NCBI GenBank assembly: GCA_009911355.1
Contig: QXXE01000010.1
Location: 1-64,000 of the forward strand
DNA from: Clostridiaceae bacterium
Lineage (GTDB): Bacteria > Bacillota > Clostridia > Oscillospirales > Butyricicoccaceae
Reading direction: 5' to 3'
DNA length: 64,000 nucleotides
In this document: piece by piece, positions 47,607-55,644 of the stretch
How the letters are laid out: each line of letters begins with the position of its first letter
How positions within the stretch are numbered: the stretch's first letter is position 1
The notes under the pieces: model-generated
What the model was told of the DNA's origin: nothing
Databases searched by the model: none
Seen by the model: the letters and a program-made list of their open reading frames with translations, nothing else
Made by a program: the position numbers and the translations under genes

Positions 47607-48137
47607 TCATCTGAGGGCGTCAGCACCGTATAGACGCACCGCAAGACGCTGCACCAGGCGTTTTCTGTTCCTCCAGACGGTAGTAGCATCACAGTGGATT
47701 TCCCCCGCGATCTCCTCATCCGTCATGTGGTCGATGTACTTTCCCGTGACGGCCAGGTAGTACGGATCATCGGAAATTGCCGCCAAAGCCCTTTCAATGG
47801 CCTCGATCTCATGCTCATCCGCCGCGATCTCCGCCTCTGTGTCGGTGACAACGGCCTCAAAGATTTCCTCCGGGGTAAGCCGGACGCCGGTTTTGGTGAA
47901 CCGGGTGATGCTCTTGCTGCGCTGCCTTGGCCCGTATGCCCTGATCTCGGCCAGCAGCTCCCGGTCATCCTCCAGCTTTTCACGCAGGTCTGGAAGGGCA
48001 TAGAGGCGGCGCTCGGTCGCCTTAAAAGCATCCTTCACAGATCGGGACGATGACGCACGGTAAGCCTCTATGGTTTCCCGTACCGTCCGCGTGATGATAC
48101 TTTCAATATTTTCCGCGTTTCCTCTTGGTTTTCCCAT
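47607..48137 (-). CDS. ArpU-like/sigma-like late transcription regulator
   Basis: 176 residues. Helical throughout. Early part KATERRLYALPDLREKLEDD, middle SKSITRFTKTGVRLTPEEIF, C-terminal HTH HMTDEEIAGEIHCDATTVWR then NRKRLVQRLAVRLYG, the end typical of ArpU/RinA-type activators of phage late genes. The ribosome binding site GGGGAGGCG can be masked by a complementary segment 40 bp upstream (see finding). Confidence 0.82.
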   Translation of the reverse strand: MGKPRGNAENIESIITRTVRETIEAYRASSSRSVKDAFKATERRLYALPDLREKLEDDRELLAEIRAYGPRQRSKSITRFTKTGVRLTPEEIFEAVVTDTEAEIAADEHEIEAIERALAAISDDPYYLAVTGKYIDHMTDEEIAGEIHCDATTVWRNRKRLVQRLAVRLYGADALR

Positions 48138-48145
48138 TGATTTGT

Positions 48146-48203
48146 CGCCTCCCCTATGGTAAAATAGTCATTGTCACAGGGCTGTTTTCCCTTCGGGGAG
48201 GCG
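48146..48203. promoter_or_regulatory. Leader hairpin able to mask the late-regulator ribosome binding site
   Basis: CGCCTCCCC (48146-48154 on plus; GGGGAGGCG on the transcript, the ribosome binding site of the regulator) and GGGGAGGCG (48195-48203 on plus; CGCCTCCCC on the transcript) pair over 9 perfect bases. Confidence 0.5.
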
Positions 48204-48218
48204 GCTCTTTTTTTGCGC

Positions 48219-48413
48219 CTATTGGCCGGCGCGTTCCTCTCGCAGGCAGTCAGGGCAAATGTCCTCCCACTGGCCGCGATCATCCTTCCGGGACTTCCAC
48301 CCGGCCCGCCGCTTGGCGTCCACGGCGTCCTGAAAACTCTCCTCAGCAGGGAGTTCCTTCTCGCAGCAGTCGCAGATCGGCGTGTAGAAGTTGTAGAACC
48401 TCTCGATGCTCAC
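48219..48413 (-). CDS. Small zinc-ribbon-like phage protein
   Basis: 64 residues from a GTG whose GTGA overlaps the upstream stop, 9 bp after GGAGGG. CDCCEKELPAEESF and ICPDCLREE form two CxxC pairs. Early-region accessory protein of unknown role. Confidence 0.62.
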   Translation of the reverse strand: MSIERFYNFYTPICDCCEKELPAEESFQDAVDAKRRAGWKSRKDDRGQWEDICPDCLREERAGQ

Positions 48414-48634
48414 AGTTTCCACGCCCTCCATGCCCTCTTGATCCTCTGGAGCAGGCCCCGGCGGGCGGGTGCGGTGTCGGCAGCAGGCTCCCAGTGGGCA
48501 TCAACGCAACTCCTCTGGGCGGCAGCAGAGATGTCCTGCATCATTTTCTCCTGGTGGCTCTCCTTGACCTGAACCTCCAGGGCGGCCACCCGGCGCTCCA
48601 ACTGCCGGAACCGCTTTTCTCTCCTCTGGCTCAT
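48410..48634 (-). CDS. Small basic coiled-coil phage protein
   Basis: 74 residues, basic ends and a coiled-coil start (MSQRREKRFRQLERRVAALE, VQVKESHQEKMMQDI), C-terminal amphipathic helix RIKRAWRAWKL. ATG behind GAGGAG. Unknown function. Confidence 0.6.
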   Translation of the reverse strand: MSQRREKRFRQLERRVAALEVQVKESHQEKMMQDISAAAQRSCVDAHWEPAADTAPARRGLLQRIKRAWRAWKL

Positions 48635-49149
48635 GTATGATCTCCTCTCTTTGCTATCGTGTCCTCCGCCTCCTCGCGGGAGAGGAAGAACTCTCCCGGC
48701 TCCAGGGCATAATACCAGTTGCCCGTTTCGGAGCAGAGGTCAAAGACCGGCTTTCCTGTGGTTCCCCCGATTGTCACATGGTCGATCTGTGCTGAAACAA
48801 CCTGCTCACCGCACGGTTTACTCCGTTTCCTCTGTTTCCCGTTCTCAAAAACGGTTTCCACGATATATACGGTATCGGTCACCTTGCAGGGTAGCAGCAC
48901 CAGCCTCCCGGCGCGTTCGGCCTCCACGATGTCATGAAACCGCCCGAACGGGATCGGGGCCATCGCCTCTTGCACTTCCGCAATCTCTCTCGGCTCCAGG
49001 CCGGTGTCCTCATACTCCTTGAGGCGGGTTACTGCAACCTCATGCGCATAAAAGCAATCATAAGTGCCAAAAACCCCAGGAACGGCCTCTGCCTTATCTT
49101 TCAGGGAGGCAAACGGCCCTAACTGCTTTTCTTCGGTCAATCGTTCCAT
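48631..49149 (-). CDS. Conserved phage hypothetical protein (MERLTxx family)
   Basis: 172 residues. MERLTEEKQLG then RLKEYEDTGLEPREIAEVQE, a motif repeated in many Clostridial phages as a counter of repeated LxxYEDTGLxPxxI units. Middle beta part VLLPCKVTDTVYIVETVFEN, ending WYYALEPGEFFLSREEAEDT. No enzyme motif visible. Confidence 0.72.
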   Translation of the reverse strand: MERLTEEKQLGPFASLKDKAEAVPGVFGTYDCFYAHEVAVTRLKEYEDTGLEPREIAEVQEAMAPIPFGRFHDIVEAERAGRLVLLPCKVTDTVYIVETVFENGKQRKRSKPCGEQVVSAQIDHVTIGGTTGKPVFDLCSETGNWYYALEPGEFFLSREEAEDTIAKRGDHT

Positions 49150-49158
49150 ACGCCCCTC

Positions 49159-49476
49159 CTATTCCTCCGGCATCATGTAGACCTTGGGCGGCTCGAACGC
49201 CATCGGCTGGACATAAGTCTCGACTGTGAGGCACGGGCCTCCCGAAACGCTGAGGTACTTCCCGTACTCCTGCGCAATCTCCAGCAGCACGGCCTTGGCG
49301 CGGTCGAGAGTGGCATAGCGGCCCAGGGGCAGGATCATCCCGGCCTGATCCACGGCCTGAACATCGGCACGGTTGTCCGGCTTATCTCCTACTGCGAGAT
49401 ACAAGGGAGAGGCATCTATGGTCTTGATGTGGTTGATGTTCAGCAGGGCGGTTTTCTGTTGGTTCATTATCAGCAT
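49159..49476 (-). CDS. Hypothetical phage protein
   Basis: 105 residues: ALLNINHIKTIDASPLYLAV, ILPLGRYATLDRAKAVLLEI, AFEPPKVYMMPEE. Beta-alpha-beta appearance similar to small YmaF-like regulators but not assignable. ATG behind GAGGAGG; overlaps the next gene by 7 bp. Confidence 0.62.
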   Translation of the reverse strand: MLIMNQQKTALLNINHIKTIDASPLYLAVGDKPDNRADVQAVDQAGMILPLGRYATLDRAKAVLLEIAQEYGKYLSVSGGPCLTVETYVQPMAFEPPKVYMMPEE

Positions 49477-49724
49477 GGCGGCTCCTCCTCATCCCCGTAC
49501 TTCTCATCGTACTCCTCCGGGGTAATAATCCTCATATCCTCCGGCTTTACGATGCTATCAAGGCAGGTCATCCGCAAGACACCTTCTTTGTTGATGGAGG
49601 CCGTAAGTTCCTGATAGTCGATTTCCTTGTCACTTTCCCCGATTGTCATGCTCAGGCCAAATGTGCTGTCAATGTTTCCGGCCTCATCGCGGGTGGAAAG
49701 TTCAAAGCAGATACGGATTTTCAT
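49470..49724 (-). CDS. Hypothetical phage protein
   Basis: 84 residues from an ATG behind GAGGAGGG. MKIRICFELSTRDEAGNIDS, MTCLDSIVKPEDMRIITPEE and an acidic end. Unknown; part of the overlapping early operon. Confidence 0.62.
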   Translation of the reverse strand: MKIRICFELSTRDEAGNIDSTFGLSMTIGESDKEIDYQELTASINKEGVLRMTCLDSIVKPEDMRIITPEEYDEKYGDEEEPPC

Positions 49725-49735
49725 TTCCGCCCTCC

Positions 49736-50070
49736 TCAGTCTGGCAGGTTGATGTCCACGATGATAGCCTTTACCCAGGGTAAGGCATCGTAGACCGCCG
49801 GCACTCGCTTTCTTTTTCCGGCAGGGCGTCAAATTCAGCCTCCGGGAGGCACTTCTCCAGGACATCGAACACGTCATCATCGCTCTTAAAGAGCATCGGA
49901 TCGTAGTCCTGCGGGGGAATGAGGTATTCATCCACCCTCGCAGCGCCAAAGCTGCCCATCCAGCGCCCCCAATCATCGCCGTTCACGATCTCCGCATCCA
50001 CCATGGGGACAATAGGCAAGTCGGGGTTCTGCTGAATGATTTCCAGCAGGTTTTTTGTGTTCTCGTTCAT
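49736..50070 (-). pseudogene. Small early phage protein, frameshifted near its end
   Basis: Starts MNENTKNLLEIIQQNPDLPI at 50070 and reads well to EKESECRR (about 49800); then the frame goes to STMPYPG-stop. In the other frame the expected continuation VYDALPWVKAIIVDINLPD is present to 49736. Adding one G in the CGGCGG run restores a 111-residue protein. The family (W-GRWMGSFGAARVDEY, DDDVFDVLEKC) is common in Clostridial phages, function unknown. Confidence 0.72.
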
Positions 50071-50489
50071 TGTGCGCCTCCTTCCAAGGCCAGTTGATTG
50101 TTTCTGTATGCCTCAAAAACGGTTTGGCCGGTTCCGTTCAGCATATAGGGCAGGAAGATTTCATCCATCTGCACCATTTCGCTCTCCAGAATTGCCATTT
50201 GAGCCTCTACCCAGTCCTTGACAATTCGCCACGCCACCCGCTCTGCCTGCTCCCGGTCGCACTTGGCCTTCTGGCGGTCAAGGACGGCGTGAACGGCATC
50301 CACATTGGCCGGCAGGCGAATACCACGCGGGCCAGCGGGTGTGTCCACCAGGAACGACAGAGCCGTGATCCGGCCCTCATCATCATAGTCCTGCATGATC
50401 TTCTTTGCCCCGTGTTTCACAAGCTGCCCCTGGATAGCGCCCAGCGTAGTATAGACATCAACTTTTGTGGTGTAATTCAGCAGCGGCAC
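50067..50489 (-). CDS. Hypothetical phage protein
   Basis: 140 residues from GTG at 50489, 6 bp after GGAGG; overlaps recU. KVDVYTTLGAIQGQLVKHGA, VDTPAGPRGIRLPANVDAVH, AERVAWRIVKDWVEAQMAIL, MVQMDEIFLPYMLNGTGQTV. This pattern occurs in phage early regions beside RecU and HTH genes. Function unknown. Confidence 0.7.
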   Translation of the reverse strand: MPLLNYTTKVDVYTTLGAIQGQLVKHGAKKIMQDYDDEGRITALSFLVDTPAGPRGIRLPANVDAVHAVLDRQKAKCDREQAERVAWRIVKDWVEAQMAILESEMVQMDEIFLPYMLNGTGQTVFEAYRNNQLALEGGAQ

Positions 50490-51021
50490 AGCTTTCCTCC
50501 AATCCCTCCAGGAACAGCAGCACTCCGGGGCCACCGATGCGGACTTTGAACCGTTCTGCCTCCTGGGGCGTTATGTATTTGTGGCCGAAATGCGCTTTAA
50601 GGTCGCGCCAGACCGTCCAGGGAACCCGGTAAAAGCCTATGGCGCCAAATGAGCAAAGGACAAATGCGTGAGCGCCGTATTGGTTCGCTCTCTCCAGGCG
50701 TTCCGCCTGATCCTCCGTCACCCTGTCCTGGGCCATCTTCCCGGTGTCGGTGTATTTGGCCTCAAAGTTGACCGCAACGCCGCCCATCAGGAACCCCTTG
50801 AAATCGGCCTGCGCGGTGGACGTATAGTGCGCTATGAATTTCCCACCGCCCAGGTCTTTGATCGGTTGCATCGGCTCAGGGGTCTTTTCGATGTCCGCGA
50901 TCCCGTGTTGCCGGTAGTAATTACATCCGGCCTCAATCAGATGCTCGAACATAGCGCCCTGCGCCTTGTTCAGTTTGCCTTGAAACCTACGTTGGGCCAT
51001 CGCCCGCTCTTTCGGCGTCAT
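50458..51021 (-). CDS. recU: RecU-like Holliday junction resolvase
   Basis: 187 residues. Catalytic core: AQADFKGFLMGGVAVNFEAK with D, E and K of the PD-(D/E)xK nuclease, then QAERLERANQYGAHAFVLCS and FYRVPWTVW. The start GKLNKAQGAMFEHLIEAGCN corresponds to the RecU N-terminal helix. Resolves recombination junctions during replication and before packaging. Confidence 0.88.
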   Translation of the reverse strand: MTPKERAMAQRRFQGKLNKAQGAMFEHLIEAGCNYYRQHGIADIEKTPEPMQPIKDLGGGKFIAHYTSTAQADFKGFLMGGVAVNFEAKYTDTGKMAQDRVTEDQAERLERANQYGAHAFVLCSFGAIGFYRVPWTVWRDLKAHFGHKYITPQEAERFKVRIGGPGVLLFLEGLEESCAAAELHHKS

Positions 51022-51304
51022 GCTCTATGAGCCGCCTCCCTTCATCCTCGGTCTGGAACACGGTTTTCTCCCACTCATCCAGCAGGGCAAGGGAAAAGGG
51101 AACCGCCTCCACGATCCGGCGCGGGGTACATACCCTTCCGAATAGGAAAATCTCTGCTTGCCGCACCCCGTAGTGGCAGGCCGGGTTACTGCACACGCGC
51201 CAGACGGTAGCCCCCAGCGGGACGGGCAGCCTCAGTAAGAGGCCAGCCCGATCAGCGGCGCGGTATTGCTCCAGTTCTTCGGTGTCATGTTTATCCATAC
51301 CCAT
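50987..51304 (-). CDS. Hypothetical phage protein
   Basis: 105 residues: EELEQYRAADRAGLLLRLPV, VWRVCSNPACHYGVRQAEIF, SLALLDEWEKTVFQTEDEGR. Common small protein of Clostridial phages, with a beta barrel-like LPVPLGxxVW...  core also seen in the 48631 protein. Unknown. Confidence 0.62.
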   Translation of the reverse strand: MGMDKHDTEELEQYRAADRAGLLLRLPVPLGATVWRVCSNPACHYGVRQAEIFLFGRVCTPRRIVEAVPFSLALLDEWEKTVFQTEDEGRRLIEHDAERAGDGPT

Positions 51305-51718
51305 TCAGGGCATCTCCCCGCTTTCCCGCCTCAGCTGCACCTTCATCTGCTGGCAGAGCATCAGGTACAGGCCCACGGGGAACGGCTCACGGCCCAGTTC
51401 CCAGCTACACAGTTTGGACGGTGATACCCCGGCCATCTCCGCAGCCCTTCTCAGAGTGATCCGGCATTTCCGGCGGAGTTCAAGAAATGCCTCCAGGTTG
51501 ACGCCGTTCCTCTGGTTCTCCTCAGCAGCAGCAGCCTCCCGGCGGGCCATCTCAGCCGCCGCCGCCCGCTGCCGCTTATGGATAGGGCAATGCCGGTTCT
51601 TGCAGGTGTAGGTAAATCCGCCGGTGGTGGCGCCAGTCTTAGGATCAACGCCCGTCCAGGTTCCAGCCGGCTTTTTCGTGGGGTGGCGACAGGCGGCGCA
51701 GAATTGAATATCGTCCAT
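51305..51718 (-). CDS. Zinc-finger plus helix-turn-helix regulator
   Basis: 137 residues from the ATG at 51718. N-terminal Cys/His cluster (CAACRHPTKK, TYTCKNRHCPIH), then an XRE helix-turn-helix (LRRKCRITLRRAAEMAGVSP, SKLCSWELGREPFPVGLYLM). Likely a DNA-binding phage regulator. Confidence 0.75.
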   Translation of the reverse strand: MDDIQFCAACRHPTKKPAGTWTGVDPKTGATTGGFTYTCKNRHCPIHKRQRAAAAEMARREAAAAEENQRNGVNLEAFLELRRKCRITLRRAAEMAGVSPSKLCSWELGREPFPVGLYLMLCQQMKVQLRRESGEMP

Positions 51719-51729
51719 GCGTTCCTCCT

Positions 51730-51873
51730 TCACACCGTAAAACTCACCAGCATAAGAGTACCGGCCAGGGCGAACAGGCAGAGGAGAGAACCCTTCTTTT
51801 TCTCATCCGCGATAGTCCCGATCCCGGACACTACCAGCGTCATCAGCAGAATTACTCGGAAAGCTGTCATCAT
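51730..51873 (-). CDS. Small membrane protein, two segments
   Basis: 47 residues: MMTAFRVILLMTLVVSGIGT and LLCLFALAGTLMLVSFTV with a basic turn (DEKKKGS). ATG behind GGAAGGAGGG. Overlaps the ASCH gene. Possibly a superinfection or envelope-acting peptide; no family known to me. Confidence 0.58.
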   Translation of the reverse strand: MMTAFRVILLMTLVVSGIGTIADEKKKGSLLCLFALAGTLMLVSFTV

Positions 51874-52343
51874 GGAGCGCCCTCCTTCCATTCCCACAAG
51901 CCTTGCCGCCCCGACACCGGGACAGAGGCGATGATCTTCATGTCGGACAACTCCCAGGCGTAGCGCCCCGGCGTCCAATCTCCAAATGATACTTCCCGGT
52001 CGGAGGCGACAATCCAGGTTCCGATCCGGTTGCAGTCCCGGTAGCCCGCCACTCGCGGGGAAGTGCGGTCTTTCTGGACTTCGCAAATGCCGTGGCATCC
52101 GACCAGGTTCGCGGTAGCGATGACGGCCCCGGTGGGCAGGTCTTTCCACTCGGCCCCGATCAGCCTTTTCATCTCCAGCGCCACCGGCACCGGGATCAGC
52201 GCCAGGGCGTCAAAGACACTCTTTTTTGCGGCGTGGATAGCGATAGGGCCGCGATAGGATGTCGCCCACGACCTGGTTTCAAACCTTTTCCCTCCGCAGG
52301 CCAGCAGCGAGGCCCACGGTTGCCAGATAGTAATAGCTTTCAC
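51870..52343 (-). CDS. ASCH-domain protein
   Basis: 157 residues: KAITIWQPWASLLACGGKRF, ETRSWATSYRGPIAIHAAKK, PTGAVIATANLVGCH, WTPGRYAWELSD. The opening I-WQPWAxLI-xGxKxxExRxW is the ASCH signature, a PUA-like RNA- or modified-nucleobase-binding fold found in many phages. Confidence 0.9.
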   Translation of the reverse strand: MKAITIWQPWASLLACGGKRFETRSWATSYRGPIAIHAAKKSVFDALALIPVPVALEMKRLIGAEWKDLPTGAVIATANLVGCHGICEVQKDRTSPRVAGYRDCNRIGTWIVASDREVSFGDWTPGRYAWELSDMKIIASVPVSGRQGLWEWKEGAP

Positions 52344-52948
52344 GATCCGGCCCCCCTCCTGAGTTCATCGAAAAGCCAGAAATGCTTATCCCCGGTCAGG
52401 CAGTTATATGGCCGGCTTTTTTCAGCCTCATCATCATAACCGCCGTCATTGTCCCAGGTCGTTCCGTTCACACTGGTTTGGTTCCAGCCAACGGCCATGA
52501 TCTCCGGGTCATCAGCGGCCCTCTGGAGGATGTCAGCCTGTTCTTTCAGGCTGGTATCGCCTCCAAACTTCCGAAAAGCCTCAATCACAGCGGGCAGGTT
52601 CTCAGCCCGAACGAGGCAGTCATCAAAGGTCGTGTATAGCACGATCCTCTCATGCTCCGGGATCTCCGGGCTGTCTACCAGGTTCCAAATCTCGCGGGCA
52701 GGCTCATCTTTCCCATCATAGTAAAGCGCCCTGCTGGGTTTGTAGCCGATACGCCGCTCAACCTCCTCCGGCGTCATGCCAGGGTGATACCAGTTGCAGG
52801 ATTTGACGTACCCAGGCACAAACGGCGGCAAATGGCGCTCCTCCATGATGTTCCAGACGGCCCTCGCGCCCCGCCATGAGTTGCGAACCTCACCATAGAG
52901 GCGGGGGAGGCCCGCCTTGTCAAAGGCGTATATCTCGGTGTAACTCAA
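52340..52948 (-). CDS. Hypothetical phage protein
   Basis: 202 residues from a TTG 8 bp after GAGGAGG (LSYTEIYAFD). LYGEVRNSWRGARAVWNIME, YHPGMTPEEVERRIGYKPSR, WNLVDSPEIPEHERIVLYTT, CLTGDKHFWLFDEL. Widely occurring in Clostridial phages; no catalytic motif seen. Confidence 0.7.
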   Translation of the reverse strand: MSYTEIYAFDKAGLPRLYGEVRNSWRGARAVWNIMEERHLPPFVPGYVKSCNWYHPGMTPEEVERRIGYKPSRALYYDGKDEPAREIWNLVDSPEIPEHERIVLYTTFDDCLVRAENLPAVIEAFRKFGGDTSLKEQADILQRAADDPEIMAVGWNQTSVNGTTWDNDGGYDDEAEKSRPYNCLTGDKHFWLFDELRRGAGS

Positions 52949-53451
52949 GGTTTTACCTCCTCTCTCGGCATCTCGAACCGTACAACCGGCTCCGCAACAT
53001 AGCAGGACAACTCGCAAGCTACCTTCGCAGCGTCCTCCGGGGAGTGTCCGAGGTAAAGGGCAGCGGTCGCAAAGTCCTCACCAGCCCCAATAGCTGCATA
53101 GTCCTTTATCTCGAACGTAAACAGAGGTTCAATCTGAAACAGGTGTCCCGCATACGCCATGATGTATTGGTTTTCCGTGTCCGCGTTCCCGGTCAAGTCT
53201 TTCTTCCACCTGGAAAACTCTACCAAAAAGGCCAGCACGTCCTTTTCCGTGGGGGACTCAGGCCGGTGGGTCTGCATATACCTCCACATTAGCCCGCACT
53301 CCTGCGCCTCCCCGCAGCCGCCTACGATCATTTCATTGATGTACTCCAGCTTGGAGAAGTTCGCGGTTCGTTTCGACCAGCCATGCACGATAATGGAGTC
53401 AGCAGCTACCACGATCTTATCTTGGTAGACTCGCGCAGCTATGACGCTCAT
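52945..53451 (-). CDS. HslV-like Ntn-hydrolase family protein
   Basis: 168 residues: MSVIAARVYQDKIVVAADSI, GGCGEAQECGLMW, YAGHLFQIEPLFTFEIKDYA, IGAGEDFATAALYLGHSPED. The T/S-x-(I/V)A-x(8)-vvAADS and aiGaGxxxAxaaLxxG blocks are those of proteasome-type (HslV) Ntn hydrolases. The usual Thr nucleophile at residue 2 is Ser here. Phage copies may be proteases or non-catalytic. Confidence 0.75.
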   Translation of the reverse strand: MSVIAARVYQDKIVVAADSIIVHGWSKRTANFSKLEYINEMIVGGCGEAQECGLMWRYMQTHRPESPTEKDVLAFLVEFSRWKKDLTGNADTENQYIMAYAGHLFQIEPLFTFEIKDYAAIGAGEDFATAALYLGHSPEDAAKVACELSCYVAEPVVRFEMPREEVKP

Positions 53452-53547
53452 TCACGCGCCCCCTCTCTTTTTCCATCCCCTTGTAACGATGTATTTCAGC
53501 ACATAGAGCAGCTGCATGATATAGGGGTGTTTCTGTCTGTACGGCAT
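53452..53547 (-). CDS. Small hydrophobic/basic peptide
   Basis: 31 residues, MPYRQKHPYIMQLLYVLKYI then VTRGWKKRGGA, ATG behind GGAGG; stop overlaps the next gene's start region (TGAATG). Amphipathic with a hydrophobic core; could associate with the membrane. Confidence 0.5.
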   Translation of the reverse strand: MPYRQKHPYIMQLLYVLKYIVTRGWKKRGGA

Positions 53548-53548
53548 A

Positions 53549-53827
53549 TTACGCCTCCTTCTCCGGCAGGAACCCACGCCGGGTGGCGATCTCTCTGATC
53601 TTGCGGACGGTGGCATCGCTGATCCGCAGCCCGTCCTCGGTGCGGATGCTCAGGGCATCCAGGAGGCTATTAACGATCTCCTCCTTGCTGGGGGCAGGGG
53701 GCCGCTGGTTCGCGGCCATGCTGTCCAGGTAATCGCACAGCTGGGCATCCGTCATCTTGCGGACGCGGGTTGCCCGGTCGTGCTGTTCGCGCTCGATGTC
53801 GGTTTTCCGACAGTTACGTTTCTTCAC
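53549..53827 (-). CDS. Hypothetical phage protein
   Basis: 92 residues: REQHDRATRVRKMTDAQLCD, SKEEIVNSLLDALSIRTEDG, ISDATVRKIREIATRRGFLP. Helical, probably DNA- or protein-binding. Unknown. Confidence 0.62.
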   Translation of the reverse strand: MKKRNCRKTDIEREQHDRATRVRKMTDAQLCDYLDSMAANQRPPAPSKEEIVNSLLDALSIRTEDGLRISDATVRKIREIATRRGFLPEKEA

Positions 53828-53843
53828 TGTTGTCTCCTTTCGC

Positions 53844-54618
53844 TTAAAAAAGTCTAAGATTTAGTTCTTGATCCAGCATATCCCACCGAAACACCTTATC
53901 GTCTGGAAAGAGTAACCCCTCATCTTCTAATCGAAATCGGGTTTCATAGTCATGCAGCGTTCGGCCTGGCTTGAATTTCATGGGGCTGTCGCTATCCCAT
54001 TTGAGCATTATTTCCCAATATTCCGGGTACTTCTTTCTTAACAATCTTAGTGATTCGGCTCGTTGCTGAGGGCAAAACCAGCACCCGCCCCTCGCACAAT
54101 CTGTGTATATTGGAGAAAGCAAACTGTTACTTTCACACCATTTCCGGCAGTCAGCCTCACTCCAGCCGACCACCACCAGCGGCATTTTGACATCAGATTT
54201 TGCGCTGTGTTGTTCAATCCTTTTCGGCTCATCAGCGGCTATCCCCCAGTAGGAGATGTTTCCCCTCATAGCAGATGAAAGAGGTTCCCTTTTGCAGCTT
54301 GACTGGATTTCACAGCCTCTGATTCGCGGCCATCCAACCATTTCGCCCGTGCGGTTTCCTCTGATGCGGCGTCTATAAATGCGTTGTTCAGCGGTATGTG
54401 GCCCCCCGGACGTGTTCAACAGAAATACCCCAGCGTTCTTTGATTATTTTATCTGCCTTTTCTTTGAACTCTACCATCGGAGGCAAATCCGCCGGTATAG
54501 TGTCCGTTGCCCATAAATCTACGGTAACGATACGATCCAGCGGCCAGCCCAACTTTTCGATTGCCCCAAGGCAGGCCAAGCTATCCTTCCCATAGGACAG
54601 GCTCAGGACGTAATCCAA
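53844..54618 (-). pseudogene. PAPS-reductase-family PP-loop protein, frameshifted
   Basis: Starts MDYVLSLSYGKDSLACLGAI at 54618 with the PP-loop SYGKDS, which binds ATP. It is in frame to HVRGATY (about 54393), then stops at once; the frame with AEQRIYRRRIRGNRTGEMVG, WPRIRGCEIQSSCKREPL and the Cys pair DCARGGCWFCPQQ runs on to 53844. Removing one C from ATACCGC gives a 257-residue protein of normal length. Family members activate sulfur or other transfers with ATP (DndC/PAPS reductase type). Confidence 0.82.
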
Positions 54619-54621
54619 AGG

Positions 54622-55644
54622 TCACTTCCCCCTTCTATGCGGGCACCAGGGTGGCGATGTTCTGGTATAGCGGCCAGGGATATGCCGCGACCCGCGATCC
54701 ACATAGCCCTCAGCCGTCCAGCCGATAACGCAGGATCGGGATGTCCCGCGCTTGCCCTGCTGAACCGGCTCGGCGTGTTCGCAGGTCTTACACCTGGGGA
54801 GAGGGGCGGGCTTTGCCGTTACCTTCGGCATCTCCGGCGGATATTCCCGGATCAGTCCAGCACCCCAAATCGCCGCAAGGCTATCTTTCATAAAGACCGG
54901 GACGCTGACACCGTGGGCCTCCTCCACAATGGTTTCGATCCACCGGCGTTCCGGCTGGTGTTTCCTGCATCCGGGGCCAGTCATAGCACCGATTATGATC
55001 CAGTTCACATCGGTCAGCGCCGCCGCGCCTCCCTCCTCGAACTCGGAGAGCAGCGGCTCCACGGACAAAAAGCAGTTATGATTTCCGCTGGTGAAGATCG
55101 GCATACTGCTGTCAGTTACGGTGCTGCCGTACCAGAAATTCTTGTCGGTGGGCAACTCCATCCGCTGTGCCAGCTTGACATACCGCGCCGGGTTCTTCGT
55201 GAGGAACATATAGGTGTGCTGCGGGGCCTGTTTGCAGGCATCGAACACAGCCTTGATCCAATCGTCCGGCACCCAATCCCCGAACAGGTCTGCCATGCTG
55301 CAAACGAATATCCGGGCCGGGGCCTGGTGCTTTACCGGCTCATCCAGCTTGTAGCTGTGCAGGGTAGGGGCAAACCCTTTCGGATAGGGGGTGTTGCGGA
55401 CGAACGCCCCGGTTTCGTCCATCAGATTGACGGGGCGGGTGGTCTGGTAGCATCCGGCGGGGAGGCCCCCGCCCTCCAGGAGGCCGGTCGTGCCGTCCTC
55501 GCCCACCATAGGCCGCTCCGGGCCGTGCGGGGCAAACCGCCCCACTTGCCTCCGGGCGTAGCAGTAGTCGCACCCATGACGGCATCCCGTTATCGGGTTC
55601 CAGGTGTGGGTACACCACTCAATTTTCGTTTCGTTCAGGCTCAT
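54622..55644 (-). CDS. Phage Gp37/Gp68 family radical-SAM-type protein (DUF5131)
   Basis: 340 residues from the ATG at 55644. KIEWCTHTWNPITGCRHGCD-YCYA carries CxxxCxYC for a 4Fe-4S cluster; then RIFVCSMADLFGDWVPDDWI, YMFLTKNPARY, VNWIIIGAMTGPGCRK (GxxxGP) and a C-terminal Cys cluster (CKTCEH). These are the marks of the Gp37/Gp68 family, whose reaction is unknown. Neighbours: PP-loop protein downstream, Cys-rich DUF6011-like protein upstream. Confidence 0.9.
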   Translation of the reverse strand: MSLNETKIEWCTHTWNPITGCRHGCDYCYARRQVGRFAPHGPERPMVGEDGTTGLLEGGGLPAGCYQTTRPVNLMDETGAFVRNTPYPKGFAPTLHSYKLDEPVKHQAPARIFVCSMADLFGDWVPDDWIKAVFDACKQAPQHTYMFLTKNPARYVKLAQRMELPTDKNFWYGSTVTDSSMPIFTSGNHNCFLSVEPLLSEFEEGGAAALTDVNWIIIGAMTGPGCRKHQPERRWIETIVEEAHGVSVPVFMKDSLAAIWGAGLIREYPPEMPKVTAKPAPLPRCKTCEHAEPVQQGKRGTSRSCVIGWTAEGYVDRGSRHIPGRYTRTSPPWCPHRRGK

